A stretch of DNA of 64,000 nucleotides from Larix kaempferi (lineage: Eukaryota; Streptophyta; Pinopsida; Pinales; Pinaceae). Below the pieces are notes generated by a model. That model saw only the letters and a program-made list of their open reading frames with translations, made no database searches and was not told the origin of the DNA. Positions 46,861 through 57,771 of the stretch are shown here, piece by piece. The stretch is from the NCBI GenBank assembly GCA_027924585.1, contig BSBM01001436.1:124001-188000 (forward strand), in the 5' to 3' direction. The translations under genes were made by a program, and so were the position numbers. The stretch's first letter is position 1. Every line of letters begins with the position of its first letter.

Positions 46861-47214
46861 ACACATCCTGTTCCACGGCCACACAGTATCAACCTAATAC
46901 TCACCATACATCATCCTGATGTACACATGATCATCCTAATCATCATCACTGCAACATCCTGCTGCATGTCATCTGGAGCAACATCCTAAAGCTCGTCATC
47001 CATGATCATCCTGATCATACAATGCATCTACCTGATGCATATCAAGTATCTACCTGATACATATCATCATACATGATCCACCTGATCATACAGTGTATCC
47101 ACCTTATACAAATACAAATACATGATACATATCACCATACATGATCCACCTGATCATACAATGTATCCACCTGATACATATACAGATACATGGTCCAAGC
47201 ATCCAACATGATGC

Positions 47215-47450
47215 ATATACAAAAATACATACAAGTGATCCAACTGATCATATCCAACATCCAACATGATGCGTACATACATATACATATAAATGATCCA
47301 ACTGATCATATCCAGCATCCAACATGATGCGTACATACATATACATATAAATGATCCAACTGATCATATCCAGCATCCAACATGATGCGTACATACATAT
47401 ACATATAAATGATCCAACTGATCATATCCAGAATCCAACATGATGCATAT
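47215..47450. repeat. 58-bp tandem repeat in C2
   Basis: AAATGATCCAACTGATCATA recurs at 47291, 47349 and 47407 (exact 58-bp period), with an earlier diverged unit from about 47215. Units are nearly identical, which points to recent expansion. Flanking DNA (46960-47215) has looser ATGATCCACCTGATCATAC repeats. Confidence 0.9.
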
Positions 47451-47564
47451 ACAGAGCAGTAATTGGAGCATCATCCTAATGCTCATCATCCAGCGCTTAT
47501 ATCCACATCCATGTGAAGGATCCTCCTTCCAACATGCTTGGAATGGCTTCTGCAAATGTGTCCA

Positions 47565-48900
47565 TCACTTCTTCCTCGAAGTGTCATCAATCTGAAGAAC
47601 ACCAAGCCTCTCCCTGAAGTACTCGAACTTCACCCTGGCTAGTGGCTTCGTCAGCATATCTGCAATCTGCTCGTCTGTCGCAATGTACAGGAGCTTCACA
47701 GCTCCTCTCTGCACCATATCCCTGATATAGTGATATTTGATCTCTATGTGTTTCAACCTGTCATGAAACACTGGGTTCTCAGACAGCTTCACACAACTTT
47801 GGTTATCACAAAAGATACCAGTAGCATCCAACGGAAGATCAAATAACTCAGACAGTAGCTTTCGTAGCCATACTGCCTCACAACAAGCTAAACAGGCTGC
47901 AACATACTCTACCTTAGCTGTACTCAGTGCTACGCAGGACTGCTTCCTGCTAAACCAAGAGATCACACCTGATCCCATACTGAAGCAGCATCCATATGTG
48001 CTCTTCCTATCTGCAGCACTGCCAGCCCAATCTGAATCAACATAACCCTACAGGTTAAACTTTTGATTCACTTCATACTTGAGCCCATAATCCATTGTAC
48101 CTTTCAGGTACCTCAGAACATGCTTTACAGCAACCAGGTGAAAACTCCTCGGATCCGTCAGGAACTGGCTCAATGTGTTCACCGCAAAGCAAATATCTGG
48201 TCTCATGTTCGTCAGCTACATCAAGGACCCAATCATCTGACAATACATAGTGATATCAACCGGCTCAGATGAAGCATCACACAGAAGCTTCAGGTTCGAT
48301 GCCATAGGTGTGGCCATAGCCTTGCAGTCCATCATCCCGAACCTCTTCAGGATCTCTACTGCATACTTCCCTTGTCCAAGGAAGATTCCATTTGCACTCT
48401 GCCACACCTCCATTCCAAAAACAAATAGTGCATCATCCCCAAGTTCTTTAACTCAAACTCGACAGCAAGCTTCCGCTGCATGTCGGCAATCAATATATCC
48501 TCACCTATTACAAATAGGTCATCCTCATATAAAAGTAGTATCACTGTATTTCCTTCCTCAACCTTGTAGTGAAGGTTGGAATCCGCTTTACTCTTGGTAA
48601 AGCCCAAACTGGATAGAAATCTATCTATCCTACCATACCAAGTTCTTCACATATATGACTCCCTGTCATGTGTCTCAGAACCAAGTGGCTGCTCCATGTA
48701 CACTTCTTCTTCAACTACACCATTCAAGAAAGCTGTCTTGAAATCCATATGGTGTATCTTCCCTATCATCACTGCAGCCGGAGCAAGTACTGATCTAATG
48801 GAATTGTATCTGGCTACAGGAGAAAAAGTTTCTATGCTACCACCTGTAGCATGCTTGATATTGTAGCTTCTCTTGGAATTCACTACAGACTCCCCTTCAG
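47565..48900 (-). pseudogene. C2 reverse transcriptase and RNase H remnants
   Basis: Right to left: RT N-terminal part (48883-48647: IETFSPVARYNSIRSVLAPA, MDFKTAFLNGVVEEEVYMEQP), RT catalytic part (48607-48356: VILLLYEDDLFVIG, where the usual YVDD reads YEDD), RT end (48413-48216: LGQGKYAVEILKRFGM) and RNase H (47978-47565: SWFSRKQSCVALSTAKVEY, FCDNQSCVKLSENPVFH, TKPLARVKF). Frameshifts and stops separate the pieces. The RNase H part is the best preserved. Different Copia family from the array. Confidence 0.9.
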
Positions 48901-50646
48901 GTCTTGGGATTGCATCCCAAACATCTTCGTGATCGACTGGTACTCCTCGATCATGGAATTCTTCCCAGATCTTGGGAACTTCAACATCTTCAATATTTTC
49001 AATAGATAACTTTGTTGCTGAACAAATGTTGTAGTCCTTCTTTTGTAGGTGATAGTATACGATCTTTCCTACACAACAAGTTAAATTGCATGATTAGAAA
49101 ACATCTCATAGTTTTCAGAACAAATTCTTACACATAAAGAAATATGTCATACAGTAATGCAATTATTTTAGCCAATGCTTCAATACAACATTTATCCATA
49201 TCCCGTAACTTTCTAGATGCCTTCCAATCTCTACCAGGACATTGTTAAGAGTGTGCACAACTCCCAACATGTCAGCAAAGAGGTTTCATTCTAGATAAGT
49301 AGCAATGGAATGTCGTACAGTGCCATAGGCCACTTACCCATCAAATGCATATTAGTAGTATACTGTTCATTAATGCAATCATTCTAATATGCACAACACA
49401 TATCCTAAGTCTAGGAACATAAGCCTATACATCATTGAACAATTTTATTTAAACAAACAAATATGTAAGAAATGGTAATTAAAATACTTATCTTTGTTTT
49501 TTTGTTGGGTAGACTCCCTCTGAGTCTTTGCTTCCTGGATTACCTTTCCTTGAACCTATATCCATCCTTAATCACTATACATGCTTATTAGTATCATCAT
49601 TGTGTTATCCTTGAGGTCTCATACATAATCACACATTTATTAGTATAATCTTAATACTATCAAAACACAATAGTCTTAAACATGTATAGTCATGATCATT
49701 CACAGATAATAAACATTAGTATTCAAGGTTTCAAAGAAGTCTTCTTTTACTCATGCATATTCTTATTTGATCATAGGACTCTTCTGGTTAGTTAAATCAT
49801 CAATCAAGATAAGAGATATAATATGCATAAAACCCGTGATTACTCAAACCTATACCTTCATGATTCTTCTGGTTAGTCATACCATCAATTATGGTCAGAA
49901 ACATAATATGCATACAACCATGACTATTCAAACCTATGACTTCATGAATAATCATTATCAACAACACAATAGTATAAGATAATAACACAAGGTAGGATTC
50001 TAGCTTGATATAGGAAAAACATACTTGGATTAGAATGCTAGCTAGTTATGTCTAACATACCCACATAATGTCTTCTGGTTCTCTTCAATGACTTGTGCTA
50101 GTAACCTGCATGTCTCATAAGTTAACCATTATAGAACCACGTTATACATACCTCGTAAGTAGATCTTCTATGTGATCCATGACAATGGATGAATCTTTGT
50201 CTTCATGTCACCATGATCATATGTTCTTGAAGTAGAACATGATTTGTCTTTCTTGGTGTACCTTTTATGTTAGCAGACAACATAAACCTCATACAACACC
50301 ATAATGCATTAGTACAATCATAAGTGTCAACACCCTAACCAATGAATATCTTCTATCATGCATTCATAATTTTGTTAAGGTGATACGACAAATCTCAAAT
50401 CAAGATTGTACTAACCATAATAATCATGAAGACAAACATACCATAAACTTAAACATGAACAAATCTTGAAACATACCTCGATGAGCCATACCTGTTGAGA
50501 TCGCTTGTAATCTTCTTATGTAAGGCCTTAGCCTCATCTCCCTCTGAAACAGGAACTTCTTCCCTTATGCAGGTGACCAATCCAACTTCTTCTAGGATTA
50601 ACCCAATACACTTGATTTGCAAGAACTGGACCTGGAGCTAGATTAG
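48901..50646 (-). other. C2 noncoding/decayed stretch with a short duplication
   Basis: AT-rich. Nothing coding that I can support, apart from a faint frame near 50640-50480 that might be leader or Gag N-terminus. Two imperfect copies of an 80-bp segment (TTCTGGTTAGT ... ATAATATGCATA) lie at about 49783-49850 and 49869-49940. Confidence 0.55.
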
Positions 50647-50651
50647 GGTTT
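50647..50651. repeat. Target site duplication GGTTT, left side of LARD
   Basis: GGTTT before the left 4.5-kb LTR, repeated at 62289-62293. Confidence 0.95.
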
Positions 50652-53600
50652 TGTTATCACCTAAACTGTAGTTACCCCTATGGAAGGATCCAGTCATGGA
50701 TGGCAATAGGGAAGGGCAACTTGAAAGGTGCAACCACGATCACCTCGACCTCCAATGTATATGGTTGTCACGCCAGTCGAGGCAACCTTCACTTTATGTT
50801 ATCTAGCCCAGACAACAAAGGGGGAGACCCGATCTACTCCCGACAGGAGAGATCAAAACCAAGACACCAAATCAGGGTATTTCCAAGTGAAGTTAGGTGT
50901 ATGGTTTATCCTAGACCTAAGGATGAAGTCACAAGTCAAGTGAGGGGTTCAATAGATGTAGCTTTGGTTCATAGTTGATGTGAGAGTGACTTACAATGTT
51001 TAAAGTGAGATCTAGGGCTAGTGTACTAGGTCAATGTCAAAAGATCCACTGCCTTGGGAACCGTGTCCAATGCAGGGTTGTTTAGGGGTCAGACTGGGGC
51101 TAACTAGTACATGAGACAATCTTGACCATAGTCCATGATGTCCTCAAAGGTATAGTTCACCATGCAAAAGTCAAACCACAAGTCAATCCAACAATCTAGG
51201 AGAGTGGGTTGACTTGGAGATAAACCAGTGCCTTGGGAATTGGGAAGTGGAGTCAAAGTAGGGTTGACTTTATGGTTTAGGACTCCTACAACATGAGATA
51301 AGTGGACAGTATAGGCCTTGATGGATAAATGTGTCTAGATCTAGGTTTGACCCAAGTGGACCACAATCCCTAAAAACAAGGAATGCAATCCCCAAGGCAA
51401 GATTTGACAAACTGACAGTCTAGACCTAGGTTTTGAATTATTCTGAATCCGGATCTGCAAAAATCTCAAGTACCCAGTTCCTCGAAGTGAGTGAACTCAC
51501 TTCTCCAAGGTGGTGCGACTTTCCCTAAGGAGGCTTGAATCGGGGTTTAGGTGGGTCAAATCATGTCGGATGGCATCCAAACTTTAGATCCGGGTAGATC
51601 AGTCAAGTAGGGATATGGATCTATAATTTTGTGGCAATCCACCGGTTAGATCTTTGTAGATCTGAGTTTTAGTGTTCCAAGTGGTCCAAAATGGGGATTA
51701 AATCCCTTAAAATGTGGAATGGGGCCCACAAGGTGATTTTCAAGAAAGGGACAACCTGGGTGTATGTTATTTGATGTGTAGATGTCAAATCAAGTGAAAT
51801 CTCAAACACCCATCGCTTAGATCTAGGTCAACCTGCTCAAATGGTGAAGTGCGCCTTCCTTGGGAGAAGCTAGGTTGGCTTGGGAGAGGGGTCAAACGGA
51901 AGCCAATCCTCACCAAACTATAGATCCGGGATGCCGTGGATGCTATAGAGGTGGGTTTTCAATATCATGCCCAACAACCCACTAGATCTTGGTAGATCTA
52001 AGAAAATGCAAAATTGGGGTTTTAATTAATTAGGGTTTTAAGAGTTTTTTGACAATTGGATAGACTATGGAGATAGAACTTACCTTGAGATCATACCTGA
52101 ATGATGTGGTTGAGATGCCTTGATGTTGAGGAAGATTCCCGCAGAGATCAAATGAGAGATTGTTGATTTGCTTGCCAATTTGATGCCCAAGTCCACAAGT
52201 GCGCCTTCCTCTACCTGTCAAACCAAGGAATGAAATTCAATCAGTAAGATCAAGTATGGAAGAAATACAAGAGAAATGCAAATAGTAACATGAAATAGAA
52301 GGTCCTGGGACAGTAATACTCCCTGTTACCAACGAAGAGCTCCAAAGAAGAAGTAGGGAGAGTCTTCCCCTACCAATACCTCCTCCTTCAAGCAAATCGG
52401 CCTCCACCTGTAGATGCAAAAATCGTGGTACAATAGATATGGCAAACAAGATCTCCAATAACTCAGTGCAAAGGAAGAACCAACGAACGAACACCAAAAA
52501 CATTCACCACAACATTGGAGATAGATGCAATAATAATTTTCTATTCCAATAATCCAGAGCCAAAAGTCCCTTTACAATGAGAGGCTCTCTCCTTTAAATA
52601 GGAAGGAGAGGCACCAAAACCCTAACCACTTTTTGAATGAGTGGCTAAGATTAAAAGATACAAATGTCTAATCAATGGTTGAGATGAGCTCAACAACATA
52701 ATACATGGATCACACATAAAATATAACATAAGTGGACAAAGTCGCCCTAGGAGAGGGGAATCCCACCAAATCATGATGACAAAATATCATAGAGGCTCAT
52801 GGTGGGTCCAAGGGGTAATTTTACCCCTCCTTGGTCAATCCCCATGGCACAATAACCAATACATAATCATGAAAGTACCAAATCGTGCCTCCCAGGTGAA
52901 GTCGTGGTCCTCCAAGGTGAAGTCGTGGTCCTCAAAAGACCTCAAAAATCCATAGAAAGTGCCATAAGTGATGGATGCGGGCCCCGATGAAGCTGAAACT
53001 GCAGGAGGAGGTGTGGAAGGTCCCGATCTATCACCACTGATCATCCCATGCCATAACTTTGCCCCAGTAGCCCAAATCGATTTCCTCAATAGCCATTTCT
53101 ACCAATCCTGAAATGCATCGGGAAACGTGAAACTGCCCAAACTGCCTCCTGGAGTGATGGCGCTGTCAAGGTGAGGGTGCCAATGTGTCCGGGAGGGGGG
53201 TAATATGGTAAAAACAAGTGGCTGGACCACCCCCTCCATCATCAGCGCCCTAGGTCATCCGGATAAAAGCAATCTCTGCTCCGACAGGGCCTCCAATAGA
53301 CCAAAACTGCACTAGGACAGCCTACTGAGGCTAAATCATCACTGTAAGTGCCCGGAACTGAAAACAAACTGTCCCATTGGACTCAGAAGGTCCAAATCCA
53401 TCCAAGATGTGTACTCATACACCATATGAATCTCTGCATGATCAAAATAAATATCCAATGTACCGGAACAAGGCCAATAATAATGATCTGCAAATGACCA
53501 AACACTGCTGTATCCCAAGAATCATCATCATAACCCTGTAGCTGCTGCATAGAATCATCCTGTATGTGTACATGGACCATATATCATCTATCCATATCAT

Positions 53601-55168
53601 CATAAGGTCCAACATCTCATATCCCATGGTCCTCCATGGTCAAACTGGGTCTAACCAAGACCAAATACAACTCAGACTATCATCCATAGCTGCTGCAAGG
53701 TGTCAAGGTTAATACATGCTTTACAATTTATTCAAATAGCTTCTATAACACAGAGTAATCATGACTGGCGATCTAAATCCAAATATATAGTGTCGTTAGT
53801 TATTATTATTACTCAGACTAGACTTTCAGGATCATACTCACTTCATAGTTGTGATCAATTTGCTAGTGAAGGGTGAAGGCTGCAATAAATGGCTAGGCTA
53901 AGGGATGACTTGACTAACTTGACTTTGTGACACTTTGGCAAGGGAAAGGGAATATACACCATAGTATATACTGAATGAGCAATAACACAGGGAATGGCGG
54001 TGTCTCACAAATGGATGAGTTGTTTAAAGAGGGTTTATTCACCTTCACAGATGCGCACAATCCATAATACAAGCAAGGCCAGCAATTTTTTAGATATAAC
54101 ATTTAAGTTCCATTGCTTTTTGGGCCTGAGGTTTCCATAGCCTTGATCTATGTGTGTTTACAAACACATTGCATAGATTTACATTTATTTTTAGGCTTTC
54201 TGCTGCAGGTGTGTTTTTAAGGCACTTGTTTACCTGAGCACTTCTAGGTGTGTCATGGACAGCTTGTTTACCTAGGTATTTATTTTTCCAAAAGATATAA
54301 CATTTTATTTTTCATGGCCATTTTCATTTGGCATTTCTTTCATATACAAGATATAGCATTTGATTTTTCCAGATTTTGTATTGATGGCAGCACTAAAAGT
54401 TTCAGGTTTAGCCAACACAACTTTAGTGACTAGGGGGAATTCTCAAGGAACTCCAACTCACCATAGGTAAGTTTTGTCACCAACTCAGAGCCGAGACACA
54501 ATAAACAGGGAAGCTCATCCAATACAGAGGCTACAGTGGGGAAAGGTCCTCCATGTCACTAGTCAAGTAGCAAATCAGGGTAATAATCTAAAAGGTAGGC
54601 CACGGATGGATGAAGACAATGAAATGATGGAGCCAACACTAGCAAGCCAGAGTATGGTGTAATGATCACCTCTATTCTCCCTAAGGAGGGTATATACCAA
54701 TGAGTATGAATAGTGAACTTCTAAGTCTGAGTAGGGACAGTAATATATATATGATAGGTCAACCAGGTCCAAATATCTATATGATCGCCAGATCATGACA
54801 CTAAGTGCTAAGACATGCTATAAGAATAAGTATAAAAGCAATCTAACCATAACACAATAGTATACCTGCTGAGTCATATACCTGAAAGCTCATCAACCTG
54901 TACCATCATCTGTCCTCTAAGACTGCATGCTGTAACTCTGGGCGCTACTGTCTGCTCTGTACCAATGGCATAATGGCTATATCGGGCATCTCTCTGAGTG
55001 TCCTGAAACTCAGTCATGGCATGGGGAATATAACTGCTGTCCACAATCTGATAGTGATCCAATCTAGATGCTCATCTCGGCATCTCAAATGCAAGGGAAC
55101 TGGCTCAATAGTGTACTGGAATGAGAAAAATAATGTATGGTAGCCCGGCTACTATATATGTGATAACA
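50652..55168 (-). repeat. LARD 3' LTR (left), 4,517 bp
   Basis: Direct repeat of 57772-62288. Short open frames inside (up to 92 codons) occur in both LTRs, resemble nothing I know and are not called. Contains a 21-bp tandem pair AGGTGAAGTCGTGGTCCTC at about 52895-52935 (diverged at one base in the right LTR). Confidence 0.95.
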
Positions 55169-55637
55169 TCTGGCTCCGGCTGGGACAAGTGCTCTGCTGA
55201 AATGAGCGCTTGAGAACCTCAGAATCTCTGGTCCTCGAACTCTGCTACTCGAATCCACGATCCAGCACTCTACCATTTTATTTCCAGCTTTTATTCTTGC
55301 AACCTATTTTCTGCATTCACAAACATCTAAACAAAATACCTCATGCCGCATGTGTGGGAAAAATAATAAAATCAACTGAAATGAAATCTATTCTATGTCA
55401 GAAAAATGCATAAGATATAAATGCAGAAAGTAAATTAAACTACTAACATAATTTGCAAAATTTGAGTTTTATTGTGCAGGAAAAGAAAAAGTGACAGGTA
55501 CTCAGTTAAACTAGGAGCTTACAAAGGAGCTTAGAGACTAAGAAGGTGCCAGACTCAATGGCTAAAAAGACTAACTACTGCCCAAGTAGGCTTATTCTGT
55601 TTCCTACCTACCCTAATCTAACCAGTCATCACAAATG
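55169..55637 (-). other. LARD internal 3' noncoding stretch
   Basis: Between the Gag stop and the 3' LTR. No gene seen. The sequence adjoining the LTR is not clearly purine-rich on the element strand (CCGGAGCCAGA). Confidence 0.6.
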
Positions 55638-57422
55638 TTAGGTAAAATCATAAATCCAGTGCAACCATTCATCAAATAGGTTAATGATTCTTATTTGATT
55701 TTTGATAATATAACAAGTCAAGATTGGGCTAAAGATCAACAAATTTAAGGGCACAGTCTTCTTGATTTGTTCATAAATTGAAGAATGGTTTGAATTATGC
55801 AATATGAAATTATGCCAAGGAGAACACTGACTGATGCAAACATCCTCCATCAAAGAACTGATAGGATCATAAAATTTATGCAAGTTAAACTCAGAGATGG
55901 ATAGAGGAAGGACATAAGACATGTGATTCGATTCATTTTCACATAGATTAACTTGTTCATTTACTTCTCTTACATATTCAATTTGATTCTCCTTGGGACT
56001 GACGATCAAAAATTCAAGTGGGGATAAATTAAAGCTTAAAAGACGGAAAATCAAAGTCAGACCCACTTGATGCTCAAAAATGGAGAAAATATGGAATTGA
56101 TCTTTAAACACCTTTTCTAGCCACCAAGAATGATTGATAACTTGACAACATACATTATGGTTCCAAAGTGACTGAAAAGGGACATGAAGTGCTTTTTCTC
56201 CAAACATGTAATCATGCTTATACTTCCTATTAAAAATTTCCAAGGCAAAAGATTGACTGGAGCACCAACCCAAAGATGATTGAAAGAGTTGGGAAGGGAG
56301 GGTGGATTGCAAATATGAAAATTCTCCCAAATGGATAAACAAGTTTGACCTTGGATTTTGATAATAGAAAATATTCTTTATTCTAGGAATAATTTCAAGC
56401 TTTTGATCAAATTTAATATTTACAACTTGAGGACAAGATTCTAATTCTAAGAAATTGATGAACCTATCTTGACTAAGGATGGCAAAATTTAAAGACTCAT
56501 TATAAGAGGTGGAACAATGATTAAAGCATCTAGTGTGATTCATTATTTCATCTTCATCTTGAGATTGCAATTCTATTGATTCATCATTAAATTCATATGA
56601 AGATAAATGATCATTTTTATTTAATTTGTCAGGGGGAAAATTAACAAGTTCATTTAAAACACCCTGATTATTTGCACAAGGATCATGTGAAGTCACCACT
56701 AAAGGACCTTGGTCGATGTCCCTACCTTCTTCTTCAATAAGGTGATAAGGAATTGAATGATCACTAAATACAGAATGACTAACGAGTCTCTTTGAGGGAG
56801 GAATTTCAGTAGACCTGTTAACTAAGAGCTCATCCTCAGAAATTCCCTCAAGATCAGGACTAGGGCTACCTAGAAAGCAATTTGAAAACTTACGGTTTGT
56901 ACAATGATTAAAGATTTGACTTTCGATTGACTCAAAAGTAGAAGACTTATCATCAGAAGAAATTGGGCAGGAAAGGTCATCTCCGGATGTTGACAAATTA
57001 CTTGATATTTGATTGTTAAATGATTCAACAATAGGATCGGAAAGGGGAAGGTTTTGATCTTGGATTTGATTTGAAAGATACATATCATCGAATTCACTTC
57101 CCCATTCTTCTAGGAATTTGTTTTCAAATATGTCATAACCAGAAATGCTATTGGGTTTCAAATTCGAAAGCCAGAGTCCAGCTCTTTCTTTGAAATATGA
57201 AGCCAATAGTCTCATACACACATCCTCATGGGTTATGGATAACTCGTTAAGAACTTCCCGAAATCTTTCAAGGTGCCTTCTAGCAGAGATTTCATAACTT
57301 CCATCGAAAGTAGGCAACCTTTCATAGGCTTGATGAGGAATATGATGAGGATACCCAACAATTTTGGAAAAGTCAAAAACTTTCAATCGACCAAAAGTCC
57401 TAGGTCGCTCAGAAGCAGCCAT
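55638..57422 (-). CDS. gag: LARD Gag-like protein with long unassigned C-terminal region
   Basis: 594-aa intact frame from ATG 57422 (MAASERPRTFGRL). Residues about 35-125 match the retrotransposon Gag core (LPTFDGSYEISARRHLERF, EDVCMRLLASYFKERAGLWL, ISGYDIFENKFLEEWG). After an acidic, Ser/Asn-rich middle, the last 250 residues are hydrophobic- and aromatic-rich (SLWNHNVCCQVINHSWWLEK, LTLIFRLLSFNLSPLEFLIV) with no zinc knuckle, protease or other domain I recognise. The complete frame fits the youth of the insertion, but it also implies that the family is either recently active or under selection. Likely role, by analogy only: particle assembly or competition within particles made by a helper element. 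Confidence 0.85.
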   Translation of the reverse strand: MAASERPRTFGRLKVFDFSKIVGYPHHIPHQAYERLPTFDGSYEISARRHLERFREVLNELSITHEDVCMRLLASYFKERAGLWLSNLKPNSISGYDIFENKFLEEWGSEFDDMYLSNQIQDQNLPLSDPIVESFNNQISSNLSTSGDDLSCPISSDDKSSTFESIESQIFNHCTNRKFSNCFLGSPSPDLEGISEDELLVNRSTEIPPSKRLVSHSVFSDHSIPYHLIEEEGRDIDQGPLVVTSHDPCANNQGVLNELVNFPPDKLNKNDHLSSYEFNDESIELQSQDEDEIMNHTRCFNHCSTSYNESLNFAILSQDRFINFLELESCPQVVNIKFDQKLEIIPRIKNIFYYQNPRSNLFIHLGEFSYLQSTLPSQLFQSSLGWCSSQSFALEIFNRKYKHDYMFGEKALHVPFQSLWNHNVCCQVINHSWWLEKVFKDQFHIFSIFEHQVGLTLIFRLLSFNLSPLEFLIVSPKENQIEYVREVNEQVNLCENESNHMSYVLPLSISEFNLHKFYDPISSLMEDVCISQCSPWHNFILHNSNHSSIYEQIKKTVPLNLLIFSPILTCYIIKNQIRIINLFDEWLHWIYDFT

Positions 57423-57750
57423 GGATAATAATTTTCTTTATTTTCTTTATTTTTTATTTTTTATATTTATTTTTAAATTCAAGAACCTGAAAACAAAATG
57501 ATGCACCCCATGGGTTCTAGATAACGATAAGATTAGTGTTATAGGGATGTAAATGAGCTCGCTCCTCAGCGGAGTCACGATTGGGAGTCGCCAGGTAGAT
57601 TTAACTCTTCTACCAAGATATGTGTCGTTGTATATGCAGGAAGGACTAGGGCAAGCTATTGCCTCCCCGGCAACGGTGCCAAAATGTTTGGCAAAGAGAA
57701 GGGGAGGAGAGCTTTAAAATAATATATCGAACCAGGGTAAGCCTATGCCT
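57423..57750 (-). other. LARD leader with a second primer-site-like copy
   Basis: 328 bp between Gag and the primer site. At 57664-57681 the element strand reads TGGCACCGTTGCCGGGGA, one base off the real primer site 87 bp away, again followed on the plus strand by AAAATGTTT, like an LTR edge. Otherwise noncoding. Confidence 0.75.
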
Positions 57751-57768
57751 TCCCCGGCAACGGCGCCA
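57751..57768 (-). other. LARD primer-binding site
   Basis: TGGCGCCGTTGCCGGGGA on the element strand, three bases from the 5' LTR. A primer site common in plant non-chromovirus Gypsy elements. Confidence 0.93.
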
Positions 57769-57771
57769 AAA

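Noticed and set aside
46310-47450. CRISPR-like array
   Set aside because: Tandem units are contiguous without unique spacers, and the context is a plant retroelement.
50700-50978. Duplicated short frames in the LARD LTRs (for example 92 codons at 50700, and others to 55062)
   Set aside because: They are duplicated only because the LTRs are, have no recognisable domain, and overlap in several frames.
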